Assembly (NCBI GenBank): GCA_030544235.1
Contig: CM060470.1
Coordinates: forward strand, 27,648,598-27,712,597
Length of the DNA: 64,000 bases
Source of the DNA: Lepturacanthus savala
Lineage: Eukaryota; Chordata; Actinopteri; Scombriformes; Trichiuridae
Direction: 5' to 3'
The notes beneath the pieces are model-generated. The model did not search any database, was not told the DNA's origin, and saw only the letters and a list, made by a program, of their open reading frames with translations. The position numbers and the translations under genes are program-made. This document shows positions 22,932 to 34,539 of this stretch, piece by piece; within the stretch, counting starts at the first letter, position 1, and each line of letters opens with the position of its first letter.

Positions 22932-24029
22932 TGCTGGTCATGGAGCTAACACCATACATGTGTGTGTCTTGCTGAAGGTCATGTGACTTGGCGAAGCTGA
23001 GAGGACGACAGATGGACACAGTCATGGAATGACCTGTGTGTGAGTGCACGACTGTGTGTGCATGAGCAGCGTGCACAAGCAGCATGCACGTGTGGGTCCG
23101 TGCACATGTCCTCCTGTCTCTGTCTTACTCATGACTTCCTCAGTTGTGCTGTCAGTCGTCCTCCTGTCTGAATAAAATAAAATAATGAAATGACTTCCTG
23201 TGGATATTCAGTGTTTCAGTCACCTTCACACTGAATGCAGCGATTTCTAGTTGAATCACTGCTGCTGCTGCTGAGGTTTTGGAAAAAAGAAAAAAAAATG
23301 ACTTTATTGAGATTCAGATTTTTTTTCCAAGATTTCATGCATATAATTGTATCAGTTGAGTCACTAGCAATCATGTTATACATCTATTTTTTTTCTTTTC
23401 TTTGCAGAAAATATCGTTTTAATGTCTGCAAAATCTGCCCATAAACAAAAACCTATTTCTCCCATGTACAAAATTCTCTTTTGGAGGATTATTCTAGAGA
23501 CTTGAATGATTAAATAGATATAAACATGTCAGGGTTGAAAATCATAATAACCTAAATAAAATTACCTTTTTCTGGGAGGGTTTGTCTTCTCCATGTTCTC
23601 AGGAGGAAGTTGATGATGTCATGTGACAGGAAGTAGTTGGAAACTTAAATTATTTGATTAAAACCTTTTGTCTAAGTTGTCTACTAACATGTCATTAGGA
23701 AAAAAAGCCGTATGGTTAACATTTAGATTTTTTTTTAATTTTAAGTATAACATGACAGTCATAGACTTAGAGGCTCAGAGGCTTTAATGAGTTAATTAAC
23801 ACAAGGACATTTTAAGTACTGGTCTTAACCTTTTAGGCACCAGAGGTCTTTTTTCTAAATGTTCAATTTTGACGTCTTAATTTCAAAAGGCTATATTGTG
23901 ATAAGTGATAAGAGATAGAGACTTTCTGTAAATTAGAGAAATATTAAGGATGACCCAGAGTTTATGTAGGGATTACATTGACTCATCTAATATAGATTAT
24001 ATTATTATTCATGAAGTGTCACATTTTAA
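22929..24029. other. No gene seen
   Basis: The sequence upstream of the first supported exon shows no clear promoter, CpG cluster or splice-flanked coding block. Confidence 0.4.
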
Positions 24030-24300
24030 TCCTCTATCACATAGTGTTTCCATATGGCCACAATAAATTTCTCTTAATTTTTCTAAAAAGCTGAGATATA
24101 AAATCTATGTTTTTACAGCTAGGTGTAATAAGGGGGCTTTTATTTTGAAGGACATACAATTTTTGAGGTCACATGACCAGGATATCCCTATTGCTGATGG
24201 ACATTTGACATGTGGGCATCATTCTCTTCGAAGGTTGTCTCTTATTCAAAATTTAGGAACATTTTCACCAAATAAAAAATTGAACTTGAATTTATTTTAA
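24030..24300 (-). repeat. Dispersed repeat family A, copy 4 (inverted)
   Basis: It shares GGGCTTTTATTTTGAAGGAC and GAGGTCACATGACCAGGATA with the 17790 copy. It ends about 140 bp before the first exon. Confidence 0.8.
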
Positions 24301-24442
24301 TTTTTTTTTTTTTTTTTACAAAATCTGCTGATTTATTCAGTGCAGCATCTTGTTGACTTAAGTTGACAGTGGCACCTTGTTTTACTATAATGCTTATAAC
24401 TTATAAGTGAATTTCAGGCTGGTTTCTCCTGTTCTTCTTCAG

Positions 24443-24580
24443 GGATGAAGACTCCTCTCAGCCCCTCTCAGCTCCTGGAGAGAGGGCAGGTGTTTGGGTT
24501 CGGAGGTGTTTGTCAGGAGCTGATCGACACGTCCACACCTGCAGCCGTCAGCCTATCAGCCCAGCAGACACCTTCACCAG
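24443..24580 (+). CDS. znf385b: ZNF385-like exon, N-terminal segment
   Basis: The acceptor is TTCTTCTTCAG ending at 24442, and the donor is CAG|GTGAAT at 24581. The exon is 138 bp, enters with two bases of a split codon and leaves with one (phase 1-1). An ATG at 24445 lies two bases inside it, giving 45 codons starting MKTPLSPSQLLERG and ending QTPSP, with a split Gly codon shared with the next exon. I cannot tell whether this ATG is the true start, with an upstream non-coding exon, or whether an upstream coding exon exists. The sequence is Ser/Pro/Gln-rich with no recognised domain. Support comes mainly from splice-site quality and exact phase match with the finger exon at 29393. It could be an alternative first coding exon. 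Confidence 0.68.
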
Positions 24581-24689
24581 GTGAATATCACCTCCAACAA
24601 CAATATGTGTTATTAGTACAGACACTATTCTACTGTATGATTTACACAAACAAAAGTATGTGACTCAATTCCAGGGAGTTACACTCAGA

Positions 24690-25227
24690 TTGATCCTGGG
24701 TCACATCAGTGTTCTGGTTTCCATCAAAGGTCCAAATATAAAGATCATATATATGTTATTATCAAATGTTATTATATTAGATAATTGCCTCTCCACTCAT
24801 AATAGTGCTGGTGACAATTTACTAATATTTTAAACAGAATTTAAACATCTGCTGATTCAGAAATAATGTTATATTGTTGTTAATGTCTAATTATTAAAAT
24901 GCTGCAGCAAAACATGTAAAATCATCACAGATATCTAGAGACTCATACAAGAATATGCTGATAACCACTATTAATTATTGGATTTATTTCATGGATGTTT
25001 CAAAGGTTGGAATCTATGGTTTTGTGTTGCTATGCTAAATATTAAAGAATAGAAAGAACAAGAAAGTAATGACAGATGTACTTCAACAAAGGAAAATAAG
25101 GAAAAACAGAAACTTTCCTGTTTTTAAACAACCTTCGTGGCCGATTGAGAAAAGATTTTGGAGTTAATGAAGTCGTACAAAGACAACGTGACCAGTGTGT
25201 CTCTGTTAAGTTCAAACATTTATTCAC
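24690..25227. repeat. Dispersed repeat family D, copy 2
   Basis: Near-identical partner of 9915-10465, inside intron 24581-29392. Confidence 0.9.
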
Positions 25228-25742
25228 TCTCTAAATATCTCCACTGATATGATGTGACACTATAGCTGCTGTTCTACGTGTTCCAGGCAAAGACAAATTA
25301 TTGAGGAAATAAAATTAACTAAATAGATGACAAACATTTGACTTTTAATTTCAAAAGCAGCACTTGTGTCAGGGATCTAACTTTTTAAATTAAAGTCTAT
25401 TTTGACCAGTGTTTCCCTAAATGTTTTAGAATACTATGGTGGTTGACCTCTGACCTTCTAGGGGGGTCTGGTGGCACATTTTTAAGTCAAATGCATCATC
25501 CTGGTTTCACTCTGTAGAGCAAAATGAAGAGTTTATGTCTATGGCTGCAGGATATGAATAAATGATGAAGCCTCAGTATTGAATCAGATATCTGTACTGA
25601 TATGATGTGATTATGATTTAACTCTATAGCTGCAGATGAAGGCTCCTGGTTGGTGGTGATGGTTGGTGTTTAATTGTCATCATAGTCCATCCAGGGTCGG
25701 ATCAAATTCCAACAACTCACTAAAGCCCAACAATGTCTTCTT

Positions 25743-26012
25743 CTGTTCTAACTATAATAACAAAGCTGGTGTGGAACTGAACATTATTAAAGTCAAAGAA
25801 TCCAAATAAACAGGAATCAAGTCTAAAAATTAAATTAAATTGTCCACAACAAGAATTTAGCAGCAAATTATTATAAAACATTTTAAAGGCATTGAAAAAA
25901 CAACTGACTGTGTAATATGAGAAGTATTTAGGATGCATGAGACAGATTAATGAGACAAAAAATTCATAACTACATTTAGAGTTGGGACACAATGACAAGT
26001 TCTATCACTAAG
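25743..26012. repeat. Dispersed repeat family G, copy 2
   Basis: Near-identical partner of 22325-22625, with small deletions. Confidence 0.88.
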
Positions 26013-26857
26013 GAGGTCATGGAGATAAAACCATGAATATGTGTTTCCAGGCTTGAATCAAACACACTGATTATGTATTTATTTTTCTGAAAAGATGCTG
26101 GTATTGATGCCAGAAAATGGCAGAAAAGAATCAGACTACAAAACCTCAAAATTAACTGAGGCAGGACATCACCAAGACCTTCAGCTGAGATTTTTTTGTT
26201 AAAGGACACGAGGCCAATTTGAGAGAAACAAGAGCCGAGAAATTCCTGCCCTCCTTAGATGGGCTTAAAACTATTCAGTAGAAAAGATGATCACCTGTAT
26301 TAGAAACTATCTGTCTCTAATGTTGTAGGTTTACTATGATTCCCATGGAGCATTTCATCCAATCACAGACAGCGCTTAATATTCTGTTCTATGTGTCGCA
26401 AAAGGTAAATAAATTGAATCTGCAATTTAAAGGGCAACTAAACCCCATCTTTTTTTTCATCTCAAATCTTGACATTTTAGTGGAAAATATTCTACATATT
26501 TTGTTATAAATATGCATAGCTACTGCCCTCTACATGTTAAAACTCTGTTATTGCAATTTATTTCTTCTTCTCAACAGTCTGACCCAGTATTGTAGATTCT
26601 GTCCTTGGAATTGTGGTTTTCCCCTAGAGTGAAATATCCTTGAGGTTTGTTCCCGCAGTCTGACTCATACTTGTAGTTTTCTATAAAAAACTAGAAAACT
26701 ACAAGTTTTCCCATACTTGTAGTTTTCCCATACTTGTAGTTTTCTATTACAAACTGACCTATCTTTGTAGTTTTCTCTGACAGTCTGACCTGTTTTTTCT
26801 GATATTCTGATTACCAGTCCTTGTTTTTTTTCTTTTTACAGTCTGACCCCTACAGGG
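26013..26857. other. Intron sequence with local ACTTGTAGTTTTC repeats
   Basis: From about 26665 to 26790 the motif ACTTGTAGTTTTC recurs four times, once inverted, forming a 15-bp perfect inverted repeat (26669-26683 with 26692-26706). No gene is supported. Confidence 0.5.
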
Positions 26858-27227
26858 GGGGCGACACGGTGGCGCAGGGGTTAGCGCTGTTGCCTCACAG
26901 CAAGAAGGTCGCAGGTTCAAGACCTCCTTGGTCCGGGGTCTGGGACCTTTCTGTGTGGAGTTTGCATGTTCTCCCCGTGTCTGCGTGGGTTTTCACCGGG
27001 TACTCCGGCTTCCTCCCACAGTCCAAAAACATGCTCAGGTTAATTGGCAACTCTAAATTGCCCATAGGTGTGAGTGTGTGAGTGAATGGTGTGTGTGCCC
27101 CACGATTGGCTGGCGACCATCTGGGGTGTATCCCTGCCTCTCGCCGTAACACGCTGGGATAGGCTCCAGCAGACCCCTGCGACCCTAATGAGGAATAAGC
27201 AGGTATAGAAAATGACTGACTGACTGA
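26858..27227 (+). mobile_element. tRNA-derived SINE, near full length, intact A and B boxes
   Basis: The head carries TGGCGCAGGGG (26870-26880), a full match to the Pol III A box, and GGTTCAAGACC (26914-26924), a full match to the B box. They are 33 bp apart, as in tRNA genes. The body matches copies at 14688, 37900 and 43167. The element ends in a (TGAC)n tail. A perfect 15-bp target duplication, CTGACCCCTACAGGG, lies at 26843-26857 and 27228-27242. These are signs of LINE-driven retroposition and a young insertion. Confidence 0.93.
26870..26924 (+). promoter_or_regulatory. Internal Pol III promoter (A box and B box) of the SINE
   Basis: The A box TGGCGCAGGGG and B box GGTTCAAGACC both fit the tRNA consensus at normal spacing. 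Whether this copy is transcribed cannot be judged from sequence. Confidence 0.75.
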
Positions 27228-27739
27228 CTGACCCCTACAGGGCCCTGCTCTCTTGGATATATTTTTTTTTAAACACAACTTACCAGCTTTTATAAGATAT
27301 CAGCTAGGATCAATGATTCTCTCTGTGGATTTAAGCAGAAATGTAGGAAGTGTGAATGCTTGTGACAAACCACCAAACTAGAGGTCTATAGGGTGCATTT
27401 TATAGAGCTTTTATTCAGTTTAAATCAAGTGTTCATAGATGCTTATTTTACTTCAAAATTTCTCTTTGAAATCATTAACATCATCTTGGCTACCACTTCA
27501 CACGTCTATCTCCTCAAACTCTGATTGTAATAATATCCTTATGTTTTGTGTTTTGTAGTACTTCCTTCATCATTCAACTATTATTTCCTGCTCTAATATC
27601 CTCGTCTTTTTATCCTTGTTTCCATAGAGAACACAAAAAGCTGCTGCACCAAACTAGACTAAACAACCTTCCCTCATCCTTGTGTTTAAATGTTTTTGTA
27701 TTTATTAGACGTCCACTTCTTTTAAGAATAATCCATCTC

Positions 27740-29120
27740 TCCCTTTAAAAAAACATAACAAATGAAGGTCCCTCCCTTCAGTTTAATTTCACATCTATTT
27801 CCAAACTGCTTTTTGTCAAAACTGATTGAAAAGGTTTTTTATCCAAGCAGCTTAAAGATGTTTTGGAGACACAACTTTCAGTCTGGTTTTCATGGTGAAT
27901 TCAACAGAAACGTCTCTACTTAATCTTTCAAATGACATTATGATGATCAGAGAAATGTTCATTACTGGTGTAGCTCTGCTTTAGATTCTGTTGACCATAG
28001 TCTTCTTATAAAGAGAAGTAACCAGCTGGTGTATATGACCCTGGATTAGTTGTTATCATATCTCAATAATAAGATTTTTTCAGTCTCTGTGGGATAATTC
28101 ATGTCTGAAAAAAGGGACAAGGCATGCACATCAATAATAAAATCCAGGTGCAGAAAAGAGAGAATGATCAAATAAAAGAAGGAAGTTTACATCACATGTG
28201 TATTATAAAGCGAGTTAAAAGTGATGCAGACTTCTTAAATTCATGCATCTGTCATGTGGTGTCCCACAAGTCTTTGTTCTGGGTCCTCTGTCGTTTATTT
28301 TATAAATGCTGCCTCAGTCTTTTTAGTGGCATGTTTTATCAGTTTTATGTTGATGATATACAGTTATATTCCTTTTAAATATGATGATTTTAACCAAGTG
28401 TGCATTTTAATGAATGTTTGGGTGCTGTCAGTATTTGGCCTAACTGCCTGCAGCTAAATGCTAATAAGACAGAAAGTCATATTATTACTCCTGAAACTAT
28501 CACTCATATTACCACACAGCATAAGAAGAACCTCTGTAATTTAGTTTTTGTCTTCAATCAATCCTCTTTACACCCATATCAGCCAACTTATGTGCACTTG
28601 TTTTTTTGTTTTTTAACTGAGGAACATTGCAAAATTAAGACCAGTGGTAACCAAGGTTGAGCTGGAGATGCTTTTATTTCTTCTCATATTGATTATTGCA
28701 ACACTCATTTTACCTGCTTGAACCAACATTTTTCTGGACCACCAGTAAACCATTCAATATGAAGCAGCTTGGCTTGAAATCAGAAACAACAAGAGATCAC
28801 GTGTCATTCCAGTTTTATCCTCTGCACTGGCTCCACTGCAAATCCATTTTAAAACCTTGGTGTTAAATTTTACAGCCGTGCATGGTCAAACTCTCCAGTG
28901 GATATCTCACCTCCTCCTCAACCTCTCAGCTCATCTGAGAAAAAAACTACAAAACCTGAGATTATTAGATATATATGGACCTTCAAGAAGCTTCTAAAAT
29001 CTAAGTTTTTTCTTGTTAAAGTTTTTTTTTTTTATGGAGTATTTCCTTATTCAATTCAAGGGTCTAAGGAGGGTTGATGCTGTTATTTACAGAGTGTAAA
29101 GACCCCTAAGGCTAATCTGT
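27740..29120 (+). pseudogene. Decayed L2-like LINE reverse transcriptase
   Basis: Fragments in different + strand frames follow the order of an L2-group reverse transcriptase. A QSGF-like block is at about 27870-27900. A GVPQ...LGPL-like block is at 28258-28290, followed by YVDDIQLYS (YADD-type catalytic box) at about 28340-28375. An LNANKTE block is near 28450-28475, and a DYCN-like and LHWLPLQIHF-like C-terminal part at 28690-28870. Many stops and frameshifts break it, and no intact frame remains. It sits in the intron between exons 24443 and 29393. Confidence 0.75.
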
Positions 29121-29392
29121 GATTTTAGATCATCCAAATAAAACTGACTTGATTTTCATTCAGACAAGCATTGAGTTGTTTATTTGTAATACTCTTCCAC
29201 TCTATTCATTGCTTTATATTGTCTTATTTATTCGTTTGCTCTTGTTTGTGTGTTTGTTGATGCATGTGCTGTTGGTTATTTTTAATTGTGTATTTGTTTT
29301 TAATGTAAATCACTTTTTTTGCAACAGGCACCATGTAAATACCAAACGCCCTTTACTTCTACCTCACCTGTGTGTCCCATTGTTTCCTCCAG

Positions 29393-29521
29393 GTGTGGGC
29401 GGGGCCTATTCTCTGTGTGAGGTGTGTAACCTGCAGCTGACGTCTGCTGCTCAGGCTCAGCTACACTACAACGCCAGGTCTCACCTCAGGAGAGTGAGAC
29501 AGCTCAAAGCTGGAGAGACAG
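29393..29521 (+). CDS. znf385b: ZNF385-like exon, first U1-type zinc finger
   Basis: The acceptor TTTCCTCCAG ends at 29392 and the donor ACAG|GTCAGC starts at 29522. The 129-bp exon is phase 1-1 and translates as V-G-G-A-Y-S-L followed by a finger. The finger has the pattern C-x2-C-x12-H-x5-H (CEVC at the start, H in LHYNARSH at the end), typical of the U1-like/dsRNA-binding fingers of the ZNF385, ZNF346 and JAZ group. It ends with the basic stretch LRRVRQLKAG found after this finger in the family. All four zinc ligands are present. The exon lies between a decayed LINE on its left and an antisense gypsy element on its right. This is one of the firmest coding calls in the window. Confidence 0.9.
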
Positions 29522-30017
29522 GTCAGCAACATGGACCAGTACTACCTGTCTGTCTGCTGAGTTTACAGCATCAGCTAACAAAGTTAGCTAATAAAGTTAC
29601 TCTAACAAGGTTTATAACAGTTAAAATCGGATATCAGTCTGAAGGCTGGAAAGGTTTTTATGTTGTCTACACAAGATGGAGAATATACTCTCCTTCAGAA
29701 TTATAGAAGCTTCATAAGAAATATAATCACAACTTTAAAAAAAATAGTCAAAACAGTCGCACTAACCCGAAAATAGCCCAAACTCAGCATCAACCTTTCT
29801 GAATCCTACTGCTACTGTGAAATCTGGGATCCGAATTTGACCCACAGCAATATGTTTGCTTTATTTCTACTGTTGCAAACTATTAGCTTGACTGTTGCTA
29901 ACTATTAGCTTGACTGATGCTAACTATTAGCTTGTCAGGCTAACACAGAGCATGGGCTACGCTCTTCTCATTCCCTTCATGCTATCTTCTCTCAACCTGA
30001 CATGCATGGATGGTGAG
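29522..30017. other. Intron, with a three-copy 24-bp tandem
   Basis: A short tandem at about 29870-29941 repeats AACTATTAGCTTGACTG. The rest is unassigned up to the gypsy insertion site. Confidence 0.5.
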
Positions 30018-30209
30018 TGTTATGTCACTACTACTATCTCTATATAAACACTTTTACATTATCTAAGAGGGAGCAACACAACGCACTTCTAATGTTGACC
30101 ACTCTTCTTCAGGTTGTGCTTTATTAACACAGAACTCAATACTTTAGACAACACAGGCGCGACCTACCGATCACTATATGCATGGCGCACATTAGTCTTA
30201 TACATAACA
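30018..30209 (-). repeat. 3' LTR of the gypsy element
   Basis: 192 bp, starting TGTTATGTCAC and ending ATACATAACA on the + strand. The adjacent purine-rich tract (GTGGGGAGGAA on the minus strand) marks it as the 3' LTR. Confidence 0.92.
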
Positions 30210-30765
30210 TTCCTCCCCACTATATGTTGTCACTAAACACATAGTATACTTCCGTTAACACAATATATGTATGCTTCTTTTCAGCACTACAATACTTTTT
30301 TTTAAACTTGTCTTCCACTAACATATGATTTCGTCAACTCGTAACTATATGTTGAAAACAATATTCCTTATGACTCAACATTACATCTTCTGGAACTATG
30401 CACTATTTTTTTTTTACTTATCACACTAACAAGATGGTGGTTTAGTGATTCTCACAGGATAGCATCTAATCTTTGGTGATTCAGTAACTTCAACACATAC
30501 ATCATTCTTCTCAGAGTAAGTTGTCTCTGTGTGTAGTTGAGGGCAACTACCACTCTGAGGCGGTAACACTGGACTTACAGGTGGTTTCACTGTTAAGTTC
30601 TGAGACTCAGGCTCAGACTCAGGGCGTGTCAACATTTGATCAACATGTCTTTTCCATACACTTTGCTCTCCCACATTTACCTTGTATGACACTGGACGAG
30701 TTTTTTCCATTACAAGCTCCTACCCTCCTACAGTCAAGCACTAACACGGACTTCCCAACAGCAAA

Positions 30766-31500
30766 CTATCTGTCTTTAGCGTGTTGTTGATGCTGTAGTT
30801 GCTGTGCCTCCTGCGATCTGTACACAACCCCAGCAACACTGGGTTTCAAACAGTCCAGCTGCGAATACAGCCTGCGTCCGAGGAACAACATAGCTGGTGT
30901 TACCTTTGTAGTGGCATGGGGGGTGTTGTGGTAGGTCAGCAGAAACGAATCCAGACATTGCTGTACTGGTGCTATCCCTCTGGAGGATTTTAATGCATGT
31001 TTGAATGTTTGCACAAAGCGCTCAGCCAAACCATTGGTGGCAGGATGATATGGTGCAGAGCAGGTGTGTTTGACTCCATTTAACTGTAGAAACATACTGA
31101 ATTCTTCTGAACAAAACAGAGGACCATTGTCACTCACCAGAATGTGGGGGGTGCCATGACGACTAAAAAGTCCCCTAAGCACTTGAATAGTTTTGCTTGC
31201 TGTGGTACAATCCATAATGTGTACCTCAGGCCACTTGGAATGTGCGTCCACAGTGACCAGATACATATGTCCTTCAAATGGACCCGCAAAGTCCACATGG
31301 ATCCTTTCCCAAGGACTGGAGGGCCATATCCAAGGGTGAAGAGGTGCGAGTCCAGGCTCTTTTTGTACACACTGACAGGAGGGTCGAGATTCAGCTTGGA
31401 GCTTGATATCTGAATCAATGCCGGGCCACCAAGCATAACTGCATGCCAAACACTTCATCCTCACCACACCTGGATGTGCTGTGTGTAGCTCCTTCAGCAC
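30766..31500 (-). pseudogene. gypsy integrase remnant
   Basis: A 244-codon open stretch begins with the HHCC-type zinc-binding region. The catalytic core has D in VDFAGPF, D in VSDNGP and E in NGLAERFVQ, the DDE triad. It is the best preserved part of the element, but the rest of pol is frameshifted away. Confidence 0.88.
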
Positions 31501-31512
31501 ATGAGGGTGGAG

Positions 31513-33296
31513 TTAAGGTGGAACTATTACTCTCACACCCCACATAAGCCAATCCTGTTGTATTGTGAGATCATGACGATGCAGCAGATAGGGTGACAGT
31601 TTCTCATCCGTGTCATTTGCAGCTGGAAAATGACCAGTCGAGATGATTTCTAGGATTTGAAACAAGATGGGGTCAGACTTGGTGACACATCTGATTTCAG
31701 AGTTGCTGACTGGAAGTGTGTCCAGCTGTGCAGTGTAGAACACCTCTACTGCACCTGGCATCTCGTGATGGACATGAAAAAGTGGTAACCTAGAAAGTCC
31801 ATCAGCATTTGCATGTAAAGAACCTTTCCTATATTCAATAGTGTTGTCATGTGCTGACAGGGGAAGCACCCATCGCTGCATCCGAGCTGCAGCCATTCAT
31901 GGTATACTGTCAGTGAGCAATGTGAACTTATTACCATAGAGATACTGGTGGAACGTGCTTACTCCAAAGACTCGCCAACTCCTCTCTCTATCTGAGCAGA
32001 ATTTTGTTCCGCTTTGCTTAGAGTTCGGGATGCAGATGCTATAGGACTCTCTGCACCCTCAGGCATGATGTGTGAAAGCACTGCTTCTACCCCATAGGGC
32101 GAAGCATCACATGCCAAACAAAGAGGAAGCTTCAGGTTGTAGTGGGTCAGCACTTCTTGGGACACTAGTAGTGTTTTGCTTTCTGGAATGCTGACCCACA
32201 CACAGACGTCCACTGCCATTTCTTCTCTTTATTAAGTTCATTTAATGGTTGCAAAATGGTATCCAGGTCAGGAATAAAACAACCACAATAGTTTAACATT
32301 CCATGAAATTAACGTAGCTGGCTGACATCACATGGTGATGGTGTACCTTGTCTGTAGACTTGTGGTGACCAGCAGCATCAATGATATGGCCCAAGTATTC
32401 CACAGACCCCTGGAAAAACAGGCATTTCTCATGCTTGAGGTGCAGGCCATACTCCTCTAGCCTGCCCAAAAACTTCATCCAATGTTTTTAAATGTGTCTG
32501 CTCATCAGGACCACTGATGAGGATGTCATCCAAGTAACAGTGAGTATACGGCAGTCCCAGCAGCACTTGATCCATGGCTGTCTGGAACAAGGCAGGCGAT
32601 GATGCTACACCAAATGGTAAATGGTTAAACCTGAATAATTCTTTCTGTGTAGAGATTGTCAGCAGCCCTTTTGACTCATCTTCCATCTCCATCTGTAGAT
32701 ATGCATTTAACAAGTCCAATTTACTGAAATGTTGACCTCCTGCTAGTGATGCAAAAAGGTCCTCAATGTGTGGAATGGGGTATTTGTCAACACAGAAGGC
32801 TGGGTTGATGGTGACTTTAAAATCCCCACAAAGTCTCACTGTACCATCCTTTTTACTGACTGGCACCACTGGTGTGCCCCAGTCACTGTTCTCCATGGGT
32901 GAAATCACTCCAAGTTCCGTTAGCTGTTTTAGCTCAGCTTCCACTCAAGGTCAAAGCGCATAAGGTACATAACGTGGAGCTCTCAGCTACTCTGCCATAC
33001 AATGGAGGTGCATTTACTTTCACTACGTACAAAGGTAACTTAGCACATTGTTTATTTAACTTTACTTGCACTTTAAAGACCCCTTCTGGTGCCAGAGGTT
33101 CTCCGGTGTACGTCTTTAATATGATATAAGTGGGTTGTAGGGGCAGCTTGCTCAGTGTGTTTCTGTACAGTTCCCAGGGAATCAAAGACACTGCAGCCCT
33201 TGTATCCAACTCTATCTCCACTTCCTTTCCATTTAGTTCAGGCAACACAGATATACATGAATATCTTCCTTTCTGAGGCAAAGAATACAGTCCCAA
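31513..33296 (-). pseudogene. gypsy protease, reverse transcriptase and RNase H remnants
   Basis: Protease lies at 32934-33296; its active site reads DTR where DTG is expected, so it is inactivated. Reverse transcriptase at 32429-32944 has LDLLNAYLQ and the catalytic YLDD box. RNase H begins LACDASPYGV at about 32080-32120. A NADGLSRLP motif at about 31800 marks the end of the RNase H/connection region. Three or more frame breaks separate these parts. Confidence 0.88.
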
Positions 33297-33322
33297 CTAC
33301 TTAACGATGAATTATTTTCTTT

Positions 33323-34150
33323 TTATCTTTTGCACTGTGTTTGCATTACCTTTTGGTTCCGGTTTCTCCATTTGGGTTTCCTTTCTCTGTCTTGGTTGCT
33401 TTTGTCTTTACTCCTGCACATGCGCTTGGTGTGGCCTTTCCTCCCACACTGGTGGCAATCACAATCCTTGTACCAGCAGGCCTCATCTGAGTGATTTGTT
33501 TTCCCGCAACGGCGGCATCTTTCACATTTCTGTGAAAACACAGCGTTCACTTTGAGCGAGCTACTTAACTGCTGTATGTCGCACGCAGCCATCTCAGCTG
33601 ATAGCATAATCCACTGCTTTCTGAAACGTGAGATCTTTCTCTGTTAAAAGATGCTTCTGCACAGTTTTACATTTTAAGCCACACATGAATATGTCCCATA
33701 GTACCTCTTCCAACTAAGCACCAAACTCACAATGTTCAGATAGTCCTATTAATACAGCCACATACTGTGCCACAGTTTCTTCTTCCCCCTGGAAAGATTC
33801 CGATTGTTGAACCGAAATCTTTCCGCTATGATGAGTGGTTTTGGAGCAAAATGGGTTCGTAAAACATCCACAACATCGTTATAGTGCCGCTCCCCAGGCT
33901 TGTCAAGAGCAACCAAACTGCGGAGTAGTCCATATGTTTTAGGCCCCATCATGCTAAACAGCACAGGCAATCCGGGCCGAATATCATTAGCCAGGACATA
34001 ATGTTGAAAACGTTCAATATACTATGTCCATTGTTCTCTGGTTTCATCAAAAGGATCATATGTCCAATTATTCCAGCCATGTTGTGTCCTCACCAACTCC
34101 TTGGAGAAAGAATGACTTTCACCTTCATCACCGGCTCAGTAGCTAGCCTC
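33323..34150 (-). pseudogene. gypsy gag remnant with two CCHC zinc knuckles
   Basis: The nucleocapsid part has two C-x2-C-x4-H-x4-C knuckles at about 33400-33510 (minus), the first starting CRRCGKTNH and the second CHQCGRKGH. Upstream, an ALDKPGERHYNDVVDVL block at about 33850-33905 resembles gypsy capsid sequences. Frameshifts separate the parts. Confidence 0.8.
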
Positions 34151-34175
34151 CATGTAGCGCGTGGTCGATCTTTTA

Positions 34176-34367
34176 TATTATGTCACTACTACTATCTCTA
34201 TTAAAACACTTTTACATTATCTAAGAGGGAGTAACACAACACACTTCTAATGTTGACCACTCTTCTTCAGGTCATCCTTTACTAACACAGAACTCAATAC
34301 TTTAGACAACACAGGTGCCACCTACTGATCACTATATGCATGGTGGACATTAGTCCTATACATAACA
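34176..34367 (-). repeat. 5' LTR of the gypsy element
   Basis: 192 bp, starting TATTATGTCAC and ending ATACATAACA on the + strand. It is the 5' LTR because the element reads on the minus strand. Confidence 0.92.
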
Positions 34368-34539
34368 GTGAGAGACAAGAGGAGAACTTTACATTTTTAA
34401 ATATAATTATAAATTACATTTAAAAATAATCAAACATGAATCCAACATGAACTTGAATTGTTATTGAACAAAAAGTCCTGAAATGAACACTAAAACTCAT
34501 ACATCAGTTGGTCACCCAGTAATCATAGCAGTAGTAGAG

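Larger units (their letters stand above)
30018..34367 (-). mobile_element. Ty3/gypsy LTR retrotransposon, complete outline, decayed
   Basis: The outline is 4350 bp with two 192-bp LTRs (30018-30209 and 34176-34367), each ending TG...CA apart from a TG-to-TA change in the 34176 copy. A 5-bp target duplication GTGAG lies at 30013-30017 and 34368-34372. On the minus strand the order is LTR, gag with two zinc knuckles, protease, reverse transcriptase, RNase H, integrase, purine-rich tract, LTR, the Ty3/gypsy order. Stops and frameshifts occur throughout, and no envelope gene is seen. The LTRs differ at about 15 of 192 positions by hand count, so the insertion is not recent. It lies antisense in an intron of the ZNF385-like gene. 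Confidence 0.93.

Noticed and set aside
26870..26924. A functional tRNA gene
   Set aside because: A and B boxes are present, but the sequence does not fold into a full cloverleaf with acceptor stem, and it continues into the repeated SINE body.
26821..27278. Open frames reading GDTVAQGLALLPHSKKVAGSRP (and the antisense frame)
   Set aside because: The same frames appear at every SINE copy (37900, 43167). They are translations of the SINE, not host genes.
30018..34367. Endogenous retrovirus with envelope
   Set aside because: No envelope-like frame lies between integrase and the 3' LTR. The gene order and motifs fit a Ty3/gypsy retrotransposon.
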